DNA of 64,000 nt, from assembly GCF_018449695.1 (NCBI RefSeq), contig NZ_JAAVUY010000006.1, positions 355,814-419,813 on the forward strand, written 5' to 3'. The notes beneath the pieces are model-generated. The model was not told where the DNA came from. It worked only from the letters and a program-made list of their open reading frames with translations, and ran no database searches. The position numbers and the translations under genes are program-made. This document shows positions 36,686 to 45,928 of the stretch, piece by piece; within the stretch, counting starts at the first letter, position 1, and every line of letters begins with the position of its first letter. This DNA comes from Bradyrhizobium sp. dw_411 (GTDB lineage Bacteria > Pseudomonadota > Alphaproteobacteria > Rhizobiales > Xanthobacteraceae).

Positions 36686-37783
36686 CTAGGTATTGAACCT
36701 GAAATGCATCACGTCGCCGTCGGCGACGACATATTCCTTGCCTTCCAGCCGCAGCTTGCCGGCATCGCGGGCGCCGGCTTCGCCGCCGAGTGCCACGTAA
36801 TCGGCATAGGCAATCGTCTCCGCGCGGATGAAGCCCTTTTCGAAATCGGTATGGATGACGCCGGCCGCCGCGGGCGCCCTGGTGCCGCGGTGAATGGTCC
36901 AGGCCCGCGCTTCCTTCGGGCCGACGGTGAAATAGGTGATGAGGTCGAGCAACTGATAGCCGGCGCGGATCAGGCGATCGAGACCGGCTTCCTCAAGCCC
37001 GAGCGTGTCGAGGAACTCGGCGCGCTCCTCGCGCGACAGCGTCGCAATCTCAGATTCGATCTTGGCCGAGATCGCGACCGCGACGGCGCCTTCCTTTTTG
37101 GCGTGCTCGGCAACGGCCCTGGAGAAATCGTTGCCGGTCGCGGCCGCGCCCTCCTCGACATTGCAGACATAAAGCACCGGCTTGGAGGTCAGCAGTCCAA
37201 GCATGCTGAAAGCACGCTCCTCGTCCGGCTTGCGCTCGAGGAACCGCGCCGGCTTGCCGTCGCGCAGCAGTACCAGCGCGCGGTTGACGAGATCGAGCTG
37301 CTCCTTGGCGTCCTTGTCGTTGCCCTTGGCCTTCTTGGTCAGGTTATCGACGCGTTTTTCCAGGCTGTCGAGGTCGGCCAGCATCAGTTCGGTCTCGATG
37401 GTCTCGATGTCGGCCAGCGGCGCGATCTTGCCTTCGACATGGGTGATGTCGGAATCCTCAAAGCAGCGCACCACATGCGCGACCGCGTCGACCTCGCGAA
37501 TGGTCGCCAGAAACTGGTTGCCGAGGCCTTCGCCCTGCGACGCGCCACGCACGAGGCCGGCGATGTCGACAAAGGTCAGCCGCGTCGGAATGATCTGCGC
37601 GGATTTCGCGATCGCCGACAGTTTATCCAGCCGCGGATCGGGCACCGCGACCTCGCCGACATTCGGCTCGATGGTGCAGAACGGATAATTCGCCGCCTGC
37701 GCCGCGGCGGTCTCGGTCAGCGCATTGAACAGCGTCGACTTGCCGACATTGGGCAGTCCGACGATACCGCATTTGAATCCCAT
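36686..37783 (-). CDS. ychF: Redox-regulated ATPase YchF (Obg family)
   Basis: 365 residues from ATG 37783, the canonical length. The P-loop [15 protein letters not shown] and DIAGLV are present; the nucleotide specificity motif reads NVEE rather than NKxD, which explains the preference for ATP over GTP. A TGS domain closes the protein. YchF is linked to ribosome function and oxidative stress responses. It lies upstream of pth and rplY on the same strand but is separated from pth by a family B repeat. Confidence 0.97.
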   Translation of the reverse strand: MGFKCGIVGLPNVGKSTLFNALTETAAAQAANYPFCTIEPNVGEVAVPDPRLDKLSAIAKSAQIIPTRLTFVDIAGLVRGASQGEGLGNQFLATIREVDAVAHVVRCFEDSDITHVEGKIAPLADIETIETELMLADLDSLEKRVDNLTKKAKGNDKDAKEQLDLVNRALVLLRDGKPARFLERKPDEERAFSMLGLLTSKPVLYVCNVEEGAAATGNDFSRAVAEHAKKEGAVAVAISAKIESEIATLSREERAEFLDTLGLEEAGLDRLIRAGYQLLDLITYFTVGPKEARAWTIHRGTRAPAAAGVIHTDFEKGFIRAETIAYADYVALGGEAGARDAGKLRLEGKEYVVADGDVMHFRFNT

Positions 37784-37833
37784 CGTTCGTTCCGATCCTT
37801 CGCGCGAATTCGCCGCGAGTTGGTTATTCAGCG

Positions 37834-37907
37834 CGTCATACCCGGGCTTGACCCGGGTATCCATCTTCTCAGAAAGATAGATCGCCGGATCAAGTCCGGC
37901 GATGACG
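37834..37907. repeat. Palindromic repeat, family B
   Basis: CGTCATACCCGGGCTTGACCCGGGTAT plus TCGCCGGATCAAGTCCGGCGATGACG. It occupies the gap between ychF and pth, which are on the same strand. Confidence 0.9.
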
Positions 37908-37914
37908 CGTTATT

Positions 37915-38520
37915 TCAATTACCGCCGCCATCGTCCTTGTCGAAAAATCCCTTGGCCTGCATCGCCAGATGCACCTTGTTCTGAAACGTGGAGTCGCGAT
38001 CCTTTGTCAGCAACCCCGCGCTGTCGGCGACCGCTTCGCACAGCGCCTGCACCCAGGGCCGCTCGTCCTTGGCGAAATCGGCCAGCACATAGCCATGCAC
38101 CAGCTCCTTGACGCCGGGGTGACCGATTCCGAGCCGCACCCGGCGATAATCGTTGCCGATATGCGCGGAGATCGAACGCAGGCCGTTATGCCCGGCGATA
38201 CCGCCGCCGACCTTGACCCGCACCTTGCCCGGAGGCAATTCGAGTTCATCCTGAAACACGGTGACCTCGCCCGGCGCGATCTTGAAGAAGCTGGCTGCTT
38301 CCTGAACCGCACGCCCCGACTCGTTCATGAAGGTGGCGGGACGAAGCATGACCACCCGCTCGCCGTCGAGCGAGCCTTCCGTGGTCTCGCCCTGAAAACG
38401 ACGGCGCCATGGTGCAAAACCATGACGCCGCGCAATCTCATCGACGGCCATGAAACCGATGTTGTGCCGGTTATGCGCGTATTTCGCGCCGGGATTGCCG
38501 AGACCAACAAACAGTCGCAT
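37915..38520 (-). CDS. pth: Peptidyl-tRNA hydrolase
   Basis: 201 residues with the Pth fold. The N-terminus [30 protein letters not shown] carries Asn8/Asn17-type residues and the catalytic His near 19 in NRHNIGF. The middle KPATFMN-like segment ([10 protein letters not shown]) and [17 protein letters not shown] are also conserved. It frees tRNA from peptidyl-tRNA that drops off ribosomes. It is downstream of rplY with a 27-base gap, so the two are probably co-transcribed, a common pairing. Confidence 0.96.
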   Translation of the reverse strand: MRLFVGLGNPGAKYAHNRHNIGFMAVDEIARRHGFAPWRRRFQGETTEGSLDGERVVMLRPATFMNESGRAVQEAASFFKIAPGEVTVFQDELELPPGKVRVKVGGGIAGHNGLRSISAHIGNDYRRVRLGIGHPGVKELVHGYVLADFAKDERPWVQALCEAVADSAGLLTKDRDSTFQNKVHLAMQAKGFFDKDDGGGN

Positions 38521-38547
38521 GACGCGGCATCCCGCGCTCGATCAGGA

Positions 38548-39303
38548 CTACTTCTTCTTGTCGCCGCCACCGGCAGGCGCCTTCGCGCCGGCCGCCGGAG
38601 CCTTAGCACCCGCTGCGGGCGCTTTGCCACCCGCCGCAGCGGCAGGTGCAGCCGCACCGGCTGCCGGAGCAGCACCGGGAGCAGCCGCAGCAGGACCAGC
38701 CGCAGCAGCGGCGGCCGCCGCCTTGATTTCTTCGGCGTAACCTGACGGCGGCACGATGGTCACCAAAGTTACGTCTTCGCGCGACAGCGACTTTACACCG
38801 GCCGGCAGCTTGATATCGGACAGATGCAGCGAATGGCTGATTTCCAGGCTGCTGACATCGGCCTCGATGAACTGCGGAATGTTATCGACCGAGCATTCCA
38901 GATCGATGGAATGGGTGACGATGTTGATCGCGCCACCACGCTTCACGCCCGGTGCAGCTTCCGCGTTCTGGATGTGCAGGGGAATGCTGACGCGGATGGT
39001 CGCGCCTTCGCCGAGCCGCATGAAGTCGACATGGATCGGAAAATCACGCACCGGATCGAGATGGAAGTCACGCGGAATCACGCGGTGCTTCTTGCCCTCG
39101 AGATCGATGTCGTAAATCGTGGTCAGGAACCGGCCGGCCTGGATACGCTGGCGCAGTTCGGCATCCTCGACCGAAATGGTCACGGGGGGCTGGTTGTTTC
39201 CATAGATCACTCCGGGCACTCTCCCGGCGCGACGCTCTGCCCGTGCGGCCCCCTTGCCGCCTGACGGACGAGTGGTCGCCTTCAATTCCTTGACGGTCGC
39301 CAT
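38548..39303 (-). CDS. rplY: 50S ribosomal protein L25 (Ctc family)
   Basis: 251 residues: an N-terminal L25 domain (MATVKELKATTRPSGGKGAARAERRAG, GVIYGN), which binds 5S rRNA, followed by the TL5/Ctc C-terminal domain. The last ~65 residues are almost pure Ala/Pro/Gly/Lys with repeated APAAGAK units, an unusual low-complexity tail. The leader has a terminator-like hairpin only about 30 bases before the ATG. pth follows on the same strand. Confidence 0.95.
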   Translation of the reverse strand: MATVKELKATTRPSGGKGAARAERRAGRVPGVIYGNNQPPVTISVEDAELRQRIQAGRFLTTIYDIDLEGKKHRVIPRDFHLDPVRDFPIHVDFMRLGEGATIRVSIPLHIQNAEAAPGVKRGGAINIVTHSIDLECSVDNIPQFIEADVSSLEISHSLHLSDIKLPAGVKSLSREDVTLVTIVPPSGYAEEIKAAAAAAAAGPAAAAPGAAPAAGAAAPAAAAGGKAPAAGAKAPAAGAKAPAGGGDKKK

Positions 39304-39319
39304 TTGCCTAAGTCCTTGT

Positions 39320-39350
39320 TTTCTAAAAAGTTAAAGGCCGCATCGCGGCC
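39320..39350 (-). terminator. Terminator-like hairpin in the leader of rplY
   Basis: On the minus strand, GGCCGC-GAT-GCGGCC (39336-39350) is followed by TTTAACTTTTT. It stands after ubiK and only about 30 bases before the rplY start codon, so it is either the ubiK terminator or an attenuator in the rplY leader. Confidence 0.6.
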
Positions 39351-39470
39351 CGTTTGTGGTGCGCAGCAAGCCTCCAGGGGTGCGGGGGCTGCGGACGTGG
39401 CGGCGTTCTAGCCCCAAAGGCCGGAAATGACAAGGAAATGAAGGGATTTTTCTGCCGGTTTCCGCCGTCT

Positions 39471-39734
39471 TCAGGCCCCGGGCGTCCCACCCAGCTTGGC
39501 TTCCAGCGCGGCGATGCGGGCCTTCAAGGCCTCGTTTTCCTCGCGCGCCAGCCGCGCCATGTCCTTGACCGCCTCGAACTCCTCGCGCTTGACGATATCG
39601 AGGTCGCGCAGGATCTTTTCGGCCTGGTTGCGTACCACCGTGTCGACCTCGCGCTTGACGCCTTGGGCCGCGCCGGCGGCATCGTTCATCAGGCGCCCGA
39701 TTTCGTCGAAAAACCGATTGCTGGTCTGGGTCAT
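39471..39734 (-). CDS. ubiK: UbiK family accessory factor (BMFP domain)
   Basis: 87 residues: FDEIGRLMNDAAGAAQGVKREVDTVVRNQ, followed by a C-terminal coiled coil (LREENEALKARIAALEAKLGG type). The small membrane-associated UbiK/YqiC (DUF526) family supports assembly of ubiquinone biosynthesis and can bind phospholipid. The length is typical. It is divergent from the lgt gene cluster. Confidence 0.88.
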   Translation of the reverse strand: MTQTSNRFFDEIGRLMNDAAGAAQGVKREVDTVVRNQAEKILRDLDIVKREEFEAVKDMARLAREENEALKARIAALEAKLGGTPGA

Positions 39735-39918
39735 CTCAAAATCTCCGGTCGGCTGTCATTGGTCGGCAAGGCCAAGACATTGGCAGCAAGACAATGGCGA
39801 TCCCGGCGGCGCTGTTCAAGGCCGATGTGATCCCGCAACCACCCCGCTTGCCTTGTCATGTCCGGGTTTCCTTGTAATCGTATCGATCGTCAGGCCCGCA
39901 AGCGAGAAACACCGCCCC

Positions 39919-39996
39919 ATGATCGAGCAGCAGATCGACATTCCGACTGGGGATGGCCACATCTTCGTCACCCATCCCGAACGCAACCTCGCTTAA
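39919..39996 (+). pseudogene. N-terminal remnant of a dienelactone hydrolase-type gene
   Basis: A 25-codon reading frame, MIEQQIDIPTGDGHIFVTHPERNLA, that reads like the beginning of alphaproteobacterial dienelactone hydrolase family proteins (recalled, not searched), with a short deletion, and then stops directly before lgt. The remainder of such a gene (about 250 residues with a Cys nucleophile) is missing. Probably a deletion relic. Confidence 0.4.
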
Positions 39997-40005
39997 GCCG
40001 GCGCG

Positions 40006-40860
40006 ATGCCTTTTCTCACCATTGCCTTTCCGGTGTTCGATCCGATTGCGGTTGCGATCGGGCCGATCGCGATCCGCTGGTACGCGCTGGCCTATATCGG
40101 CGGCATCGTGCTGGGATGGATCTATGCCCGCGCGCTGATCAAGAACGAGAGATTGTGGGGCGGCCCGGCGCCGATATCGCTGCCGCAGCTCGACGATTTC
40201 ATCCTCTGGGTCACGATCGGAATCATCCTCGGCGGCCGCACCGGCTATGTGCTGTTCTACAATCTTGGCTTCTTCGTCCAGCATCCCGCCGAGATTTTCG
40301 AACTGTGGAAAGGCGGCATGTCGTTTCACGGCGGCTTCCTTGGCTGCGTCATCGCGGTCATGGCATTTTGCCGCCTGAACAAGCTTCCGACCCTGTCGCT
40401 CGGCGATATCATCACCGGGGTCGGGCCGATCGGACTGTTTCTCGGGCGCATCGCCAATTTCATCAACAGCGAGCTGTGGGGCCGGCCAGCCGACGAAAGC
40501 GTACCCTGGGCGATGGTATTCCCCAATGGCGGGCCGCTGCCGCGCCATCCGAGCCAGCTTTACGAGGCAACGCTCGAGGGTATTGTTCTGTTCGTGATTC
40601 TGGCTGTCATGATTCGCCTCGGTGCCCTGAAGCGGCCGGGACTGATCCTCGGCAGCTTCATCGCATTTTACGGGTTGGCGCGTATTGTCGGCGAGTTTTT
40701 CAGGGAACCTGACCCCCAGCTCGGATTTTTGTGGGGCGGGCTGACCATGGGCATGTTGTTGTCAGTACCGATGATCATTGCAGGAGCTATCCTTATTGTG
40801 GTGGCATGGCGCAGAAAGCCGCTGCCGCAAGTAGCGATCTCCGTCCAGGGAACGCCGTGA
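40006..40860 (+). CDS. lgt: Prolipoprotein diacylglyceryl transferase
   Basis: 284 residues with about seven transmembrane helices. The family motifs [31 protein letters not shown] (with the essential Arg and Asn) and HPSQLYEA are all present. Lgt attaches diacylglycerol to the lipobox cysteine of prolipoproteins in the inner membrane, the first step of lipoprotein maturation. Its stop overlaps the midA-like start (GTGA, four bases), and that gene overlaps pgeF the same way. Confidence 0.97.
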   Translation: MPFLTIAFPVFDPIAVAIGPIAIRWYALAYIGGIVLGWIYARALIKNERLWGGPAPISLPQLDDFILWVTIGIILGGRTGYVLFYNLGFFVQHPAEIFELWKGGMSFHGGFLGCVIAVMAFCRLNKLPTLSLGDIITGVGPIGLFLGRIANFINSELWGRPADESVPWAMVFPNGGPLPRHPSQLYEATLEGIVLFVILAVMIRLGALKRPGLILGSFIAFYGLARIVGEFFREPDPQLGFLWGGLTMGMLLSVPMIIAGAILIVVAWRRKPLPQVAISVQGTP

Positions 40861-42002
40861 GCGAATATTCACCGCTGCAGTCCGAGATCAAGAAGCTGAT
40901 CAAATCGTCGGGCCCGATGCCGGTCTGGCGCTACATGGATCTGTGCCTCACCCACCCCAAGCACGGTTATTACGTTTCCCGCGATCCGCTGGGACGCGAG
41001 GGCGATTTTATCACCGCGCCCGAAGTCAGCCAGATGTTCGGCGAATTGCTGGGGCTGTGGGCCGCCTCCGTCTGGAAGGCGATCGGCTCGCCGTCGCTGT
41101 TGCGCTTGATCGAACTTGGCCCCGGCCACGGCACCATGATGGCGGACGCGTTGCGCGCGCTGCGGGTGCTGCCGCCGCTCTATCAGTCGCTGAGCATCCA
41201 TCTCGTCGAGATCAATCCGCTGCTGCGCGACAAGCAGAAGGCGACGCTGACGGGCGCGCGCAACATCGCCTGGCACGACACTATCGACGACGTGCCCGAC
41301 GGGCCCTCCGTGATATTCGCCAACGAATATTTCGACGTGCTGCCGATTCATCAGGTGGTGAGAGGACAAAATGGCTGGCACGAGCGCACCGTCGAGATCG
41401 ACGGCGATGGCAAGCTTGTGTTCGGCGCGGCCGCCGAGCCGACGCCGCGCTTCGAAGTCCTGCTGCCGCCGCTGGTGCGCGCCGCCCCGGTCGGCGCCGT
41501 GTTCGAGTGGCGCCCCGATGCAGAGATCATGAAGATCGCGAGCCGGGTGCGCGACCAGGACGGGGCCGCGCTGATCGTCGATTATGGTCATCTGCGCAGC
41601 GACGCCGGCGATACCTTTCAGGCCATCGCCCGCCACAACTTCACCGATCCCCTGAAAAGCCCCGGCCTCGCCGACGTGACCGCCCATGTCGATTTCCAGG
41701 CCTTGGTGCGCGCGACCGAAGATATCGGCGCGCGGGCCCACGGTCCGGTCACGCAAGGCGATTTTCTCAAACGGCTCGGCATCGAGACCCGCGCGGTCAC
41801 GTTGATGGCGAAAACCACCCATGAGATTTCCGAGGATATTTCGGGCGCGCTGAAACGGCTGGTCGGCGGCGGCCGCGGCGGCATGGGACAGATGTTCAAG
41901 GTGCTGGCGGTATCGGAACCCAATCTCACCTCGCTGGCCGGCTTCGAAGACGAGGACCAGGACGCGGGCGCTGAGCAAGACACTGGGACTGAATCTCCAT
42001 GA
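40857..42002 (+). CDS. SAM-dependent methyltransferase, MidA/NDUFAF7 family
   Basis: 381 residues starting at a GTG that overlaps the lgt stop by four bases. [20 protein letters not shown] and [18 protein letters not shown] begin the DUF185 domain, followed by the SAM-binding [12 protein letters not shown] and [12 protein letters not shown]. In mitochondria the homologue NDUFAF7 methylates an arginine of a complex I subunit; bacterial members are less well known, but the same class of target is plausible. Translationally coupled on both sides. Confidence 0.9.
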   Translation: MSEYSPLQSEIKKLIKSSGPMPVWRYMDLCLTHPKHGYYVSRDPLGREGDFITAPEVSQMFGELLGLWAASVWKAIGSPSLLRLIELGPGHGTMMADALRALRVLPPLYQSLSIHLVEINPLLRDKQKATLTGARNIAWHDTIDDVPDGPSVIFANEYFDVLPIHQVVRGQNGWHERTVEIDGDGKLVFGAAAEPTPRFEVLLPPLVRAAPVGAVFEWRPDAEIMKIASRVRDQDGAALIVDYGHLRSDAGDTFQAIARHNFTDPLKSPGLADVTAHVDFQALVRATEDIGARAHGPVTQGDFLKRLGIETRAVTLMAKTTHEISEDISGALKRLVGGGRGGMGQMFKVLAVSEPNLTSLAGFEDEDQDAGAEQDTGTESP

Positions 42003-42769
42003 TCACGAGATCGCCGCTGCTGTCGGCCATTCCCGGCCTGCGTCACGCTTTTTTCAGCCGCGAGGGCGGCGTCTCCGATGGCATCTATGCCGGCCTCAAT
42101 GGCGGCCTCGGCTCCAACGACGAGCCCGCTTGTGTCGCGGAAAATCGCCGCCGCATGGCGGAAGCAATGGGCGTCACCTCAGGGCATTTTCTCAGCCTGC
42201 ATCAGATTCATTCGCCTGACGTGGTGGTCGCGACAGGTCCCTGGCCGACTCCGGAGCGTCCGCGCGCCGATGCCCTCGTCAGCCGCACGCAGGGCGTCGC
42301 GATCGGCGTCACCGCGGCCGACTGCGGGCCGATCTTGTTCGTCGATCCCAACGCCCGCGTCATCGGCGCGGCCCATGCCGGCTGGAGGGGCGCGCTGACC
42401 GGCGTTGTGGAATCCACTGTCGAGGCGATGGAAAAACTCGGCGCCGAGCGCGGCGGCATTGTCGCGGCGATCGGTCCCCTGATCCGCCAGTCCTCCTACG
42501 AAGTCGGCGACGAATTCGTCGAGCGGTTCATGGAAGTCAGCGCGGAAAACGGCCGGTTCTTTATTCCCGCCGCGCGCGAAGGGCATTCGATGTTCGATCT
42601 GGCGGGCTTCATCCGGATGCGGCTCGAAAATGCCGGCGTGCTGATGATCGACGATATTGGAATAGATACTTATTCCGACGAACGCTTCTTCAGCTATCGC
42701 CGCTCGGTGCATCGCAAGGAGCCGGACTATGGCCGGCATGTTCATGCGATTGCGCTCGAAAGCGAATAG
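41999..42769 (+). CDS. pgeF: Peptidoglycan editing factor PgeF (laccase-domain)
   Basis: 256 residues overlapping the previous stop by four bases (ATGA). The zinc-type ligands are visible: LHQIHSPDV (His), TAADCGPILF (Cys) and GAAHAGWRG (His). PgeF removes wrongly placed L-Ser from muropeptides, and the family is also called YfiH/DUF152. Length is normal. It closes the lgt-midA-pgeF operon. Confidence 0.94.
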   Translation: MITRSPLLSAIPGLRHAFFSREGGVSDGIYAGLNGGLGSNDEPACVAENRRRMAEAMGVTSGHFLSLHQIHSPDVVVATGPWPTPERPRADALVSRTQGVAIGVTAADCGPILFVDPNARVIGAAHAGWRGALTGVVESTVEAMEKLGAERGGIVAAIGPLIRQSSYEVGDEFVERFMEVSAENGRFFIPAAREGHSMFDLAGFIRMRLENAGVLMIDDIGIDTYSDERFFSYRRSVHRKEPDYGRHVHAIALESE

Positions 42770-42799
42770 TTGTTCTGATTGACCCGTTGTTCTGATTGA
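42769..42799. repeat. 14-base direct repeat after pgeF
   Basis: GTTGTTCTGATTGA occurs at 42769-42782 and again at 42786-42799, three bases apart. The first copy overlaps the last base of the pgeF stop codon. It may be a slippage duplication or a regulator site for the next gene. Confidence 0.85.
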
Positions 42800-42823
42800 A
42801 GACGGCATTCTCTCCGGCAGGAC

Positions 42824-43480
42824 ATGAAAATGCTCAACCAGCCCATCGATAGCGATCCGCACGCGATCCCCGCCGAGGTCGACCGCTGGAATTGGGGCGC
42901 GTTTCTGCTCAACTGGATCTGGGGCATCGGCAACAACACCTTCATCGCGCTACTGGTGTTCATTCCCTTTGTCGGCCTGGTCATGCCCTTCGTGCTCGGC
43001 GCCAAGGGAAGCCGCTGGGCATGGCGCAACGGGCGCTGGGACAGCGTCGCGCATTTCCAGCGCGTGCAACGCAAATGGGCGATATGGGGCGTCGTCATCT
43101 GGCTTGGCGTAATCGCGCTGTTCGGCGCGATATTCGGCGGCACCTTCTATATTCTGCGCCAATCCGAGGCTTACGAACTCGGCGAAGCCCGGCTTCGGGT
43201 CAGCCGCCAGGTGACGGACGTTCTGGGAACACCGATCTCGACCAGCTACCCGATGGGCTCCTTTACGAGCGACGGCTCAAGCGGACGCGCGGCCCTCAAT
43301 TTTTCCGCGACCGGCCCCAAGGCCACCGGTCGGGTTTACCTCGAAGCGATCAAGAAAGACGGCGTGTGGTCGCTCACCAAGCTCACGCTTAAAGTCGACG
43401 GACGCGATGACGTGATCGATCTCGTCAATGGCGATCAAGACAAGGTCGAGATCGAGGATGCTCGCCAGCGCACCGGCTAG
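42824..43480 (+). CDS. Membrane protein with Coa1-like domain
   Basis: 218 residues. The first half (EVDRWNWGAFLLNWIWGIGNNTFIALLVFIPFVGLVMPF..., then WRNGRWDSVAHFQRVQRKWAIWG) is a small membrane domain with two or three helices. The second half, about residues 115-210, resembles the Coa1 domain associated with cytochrome c oxidase assembly (GTPISTSYPMGSFTSDG...KATGRVYLEAIKKDGVW). The fold assignment is from memory and not certain. An ATG two codons later (42830) is better spaced from AGGA. Confidence 0.58.
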   Translation: MKMLNQPIDSDPHAIPAEVDRWNWGAFLLNWIWGIGNNTFIALLVFIPFVGLVMPFVLGAKGSRWAWRNGRWDSVAHFQRVQRKWAIWGVVIWLGVIALFGAIFGGTFYILRQSEAYELGEARLRVSRQVTDVLGTPISTSYPMGSFTSDGSSGRAALNFSATGPKATGRVYLEAIKKDGVWSLTKLTLKVDGRDDVIDLVNGDQDKVEIEDARQRTG

Positions 43481-43531
43481 GTCGGGATTCTTTATAGGTT
43501 TTTTCGTGGCGGCACGCTGCCCTAGACCTTA

Positions 43532-44212
43532 ATGCATTTTAACGATATCGCTGAGCGCGTGATGAAGGGCGCGTCAGCAACATTGTTTCATATCGCGACA
43601 ACTGCGCGGCGTGCGTCGCGTGCAATTGTGGCCATGATGCTGCTCGCGATCGGCTGCGGTCTCGGCGGCTGCGCCGGCGGCGGCGCCGCCAGTGCGTCAC
43701 TCGCAATGGCCAGCGCCGGTAGCGGCCCCACGGTGACTTTCGAATCGATCGATGGCCCGCCACCGCAGATATTCCAGCGGATGGTCGATGTGCTGGACAG
43801 CGAATCCAAGCTGCGCAGCCTCGCGATCGTGCCCCGCGAAAGTCAGGCCGCATACCGGGTACGCAGCTATCTAGCCGCCGAGGTCAGCCACGGCCGCACC
43901 GTGATTGCGTGGGTCTGGGATGTCTACGACCAGAACCAGCAGCGGGCGCTGCGGCTTTCCGGCGAGGAACCGGCCGGCAAGTCCGGACGCGACGCCTGGG
44001 CCTCCGCCGACGATCTGGTGTTGCGGAAAATCGCGCAGGCCGGATTGAGCGGCCTCAGCGGCATGATCAACGGCACGGCTCCCGTCGATCCGCCGCCTGC
44101 CCCGGCTCCCGCACCGGCCGGCAAACGGGGCCCCGCGGTCGCGAGCGCGGAACCGATCTCACCCGCCTCGGGCGAATTCAGCGTCAGCGCGCTCGGTTAC
44201 AGCGAGCATTAA
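43532..44212 (+). CDS. Probable lipoprotein with a DUF4384-free, uncharacterised domain
   Basis: 226 residues. A basic, hydrophobic N-terminus leads into a lipobox-like LGGC (about residues 44-47) followed by small residues, so it is probably a lipoprotein handled by Lgt. The mature part (PPPQIFQRMVDVLDSESKLRSLAIVPRESQAAYRVRSYLAAE) looks globular, and the tail is Pro/Ala-rich. The start could also be ATG 43562. No family recognised. Confidence 0.6.
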   Translation: MHFNDIAERVMKGASATLFHIATTARRASRAIVAMMLLAIGCGLGGCAGGGAASASLAMASAGSGPTVTFESIDGPPPQIFQRMVDVLDSESKLRSLAIVPRESQAAYRVRSYLAAEVSHGRTVIAWVWDVYDQNQQRALRLSGEEPAGKSGRDAWASADDLVLRKIAQAGLSGLSGMINGTAPVDPPPAPAPAPAGKRGPAVASAEPISPASGEFSVSALGYSEH

Positions 44213-44377
44213 CGCAAAATAGTCGTTGGCCGCTGATTTTGCGCAGGAAAACCTGAATCGACGGGTTGCCAGCCAAGGCTCCTCCTTGATATCACCTCGC
44301 TCATCGAAACGCGCTGGTTCCATGGGTATTGCGATATGCTGAACGTTGTCTCCAGCAAGGCGCGGGGAGAAGCCTCG

Positions 44378-45331
44378 ATGTCGGCCAAGAACGGCTCCAT
44401 CAAGCTCGTCGCTGGCAATTCCAATCCCGCGCTGGCGCAGGCCATCGCCGACTGGCTGCATCTGCCGCCGACCAAGGCGATCGTCCGCCGCTTCGCCGAC
44501 ATGGAAATCTTCGTCGAGATCCAGGAGAACGTCCGCGGCTCCGACGTGTTCGTGATCCAGTCGACGTCGTTTCCGGCCAACGACCATCTGATGGAATTGC
44601 TGATCATTACCGACGCGCTGCGCCGCGCCTCGGCGCGCCGCATCACCGCTGTGGTGCCGTATTTCGGTTACGCCCGGCAGGACCGCAAGGCCGGTCCGCG
44701 CACGCCGATTTCGGCCAAGCTGGTCGCCAATTTGATCACCCATGCCGGCGCCGACCGCGTCATGACGCTCGACCTGCATGCCGGACAGATCCAGGGCTTC
44801 TTCGACATCCCGACCGATAATCTCTACGCCTCGCCAGTGATGGTGCGCGATATCCGCGAGCAATTCGACCTCGCCAACGTCATGGTGGTTTCGCCCGACG
44901 TCGGCGGCGTGGTCCGCGCCCGCGGCCTTGCCAAGCGCATCAACGCGCCGCTCGCGATCATCGACAAGCGCCGCGAACGCGCCGGCGAATCCGAAGTTAT
45001 GAATGTGATCGGCGACGTCGCCGGCTATACCTGCATCTTGGTCGACGACATCGTCGATTCCGGCGGCACGCTGGTGAACGCCGCCGACGCGCTGCTCGCC
45101 AACGGCGCCAAGGAAGTCTACGCCTACATCACCCACGGCGTGCTTTCCGGCGGCGCCGCCGCGCGCATCACCTCGTCCAAGCTGAAAGAGCTCGTGATCA
45201 CCGACTCGATCCAGCCCACTGAGGCAGTGCGTAACGCGCCGAACATCCGCACCCTGCCGATCGCCTCGCTGATCGCTGAAGCGATCGGCCGCACGGCGTC
45301 GGAAGAGTCGGTGTCGAGCCTGTTTGATTAG
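44378..45331 (+). CDS. prs: Ribose-phosphate pyrophosphokinase
   Basis: 317 residues from the ATG at 44378, with GGGGAGA upstream: the canonical length. The flexible loop [20 protein letters not shown], the metal site [14 protein letters not shown] and the PRPP loop [11 protein letters not shown] are all intact. It makes PRPP for nucleotides, His and Trp. A longer start 14 codons upstream is possible but unlikely. It converges with coxG. Confidence 0.97.
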   Translation: MSAKNGSIKLVAGNSNPALAQAIADWLHLPPTKAIVRRFADMEIFVEIQENVRGSDVFVIQSTSFPANDHLMELLIITDALRRASARRITAVVPYFGYARQDRKAGPRTPISAKLVANLITHAGADRVMTLDLHAGQIQGFFDIPTDNLYASPVMVRDIREQFDLANVMVVSPDVGGVVRARGLAKRINAPLAIIDKRRERAGESEVMNVIGDVAGYTCILVDDIVDSGGTLVNAADALLANGAKEVYAYITHGVLSGGAAARITSSKLKELVITDSIQPTEAVRNAPNIRTLPIASLIAEAIGRTASEESVSSLFD

Positions 45332-45351
45332 CGTTTTTGCAGGGTTAGCGA

Positions 45352-45388
45352 GGGCGCATTAATCAGCGCCCAGCCCCTCTTGGGCGGG
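45352..45388. terminator. Hairpin pair between convergent prs and coxG
   Basis: GGGCGC-ATTAATCA-GCGCCC (45352-45371) and GCCC-CTCTT-GGGC (45373-45385) lie between the two stop codons. No clear T-run follows in either direction, so this may not be a classical terminator. Confidence 0.4.
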
Positions 45389-45389
45389 T

Positions 45390-45914
45390 TTAATCCGCGC
45401 CCGTCAGTCGGCCGATCCAGCTTTTCTTGTTCCCTTCCGCTTCCGTGACGACTTCCGCCGGCGCCTCGGCCTCACCGCCGACAGCCGCCGCGAATGACGT
45501 AAAGAACTCCCCGGCGAGTTTCCTGGCCGTCGAATCGATCAGTCGTCCGCCAAGCTGGGCCAGCTTGCCGCCGATCTGCGCATCGACCTCGTAATGCAGG
45601 ATCGTGACCTCAGGGCTTTCGGATTCAAGCCGTACGGTGGCGCCACCCTTGGCGAAACCCGCCACGCCTCCAGAGCCCTCGCCCGAGATGCGATAGCTGT
45701 TGGGCGGATCGAGATCGGACAGCGTCACCTTGCCCCCAAACGTCGCCTTCACCGGCCCAACCTTGAAGACGACGGTCGCGGTCATCTCGGTTGGCGACGA
45801 CATGTCGAGGCTCTGACATCCCGGAATGCACTGCTTGAGGATTGCGGGATCGTTGAGCGCGGCCCAGACTTTTTCTTTTGCCGCGGGGATCCGCTGGCTG
45901 TCGTTCATTTGCAT
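45390..45914 (-). CDS. coxG: CoxG, CO dehydrogenase membrane-recruitment protein (SRPBCC fold)
   Basis: 174 residues with the SRPBCC/START-like domain in its full length: NDSQRIPAAKEKVWAALNDPAILKQCIPGCQSLD, typical of carbon monoxide dehydrogenase subunit G. CoxG anchors CODH to the cytoplasmic membrane, where electrons enter the quinone pool, and the C-terminal Glu/Ala-rich stretch with a late W may serve membrane contact. Shorter than O. carboxidovorans CoxG (about 205). Last gene of the minus-strand cox cluster. Confidence 0.92.
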   Translation of the reverse strand: MQMNDSQRIPAAKEKVWAALNDPAILKQCIPGCQSLDMSSPTEMTATVVFKVGPVKATFGGKVTLSDLDPPNSYRISGEGSGGVAGFAKGGATVRLESESPEVTILHYEVDAQIGGKLAQLGGRLIDSTARKLAGEFFTSFAAAVGGEAEAPAEVVTEAEGNKKSWIGRLTGAD

Positions 45915-45928
45915 GGTTGGCTTCCTGG

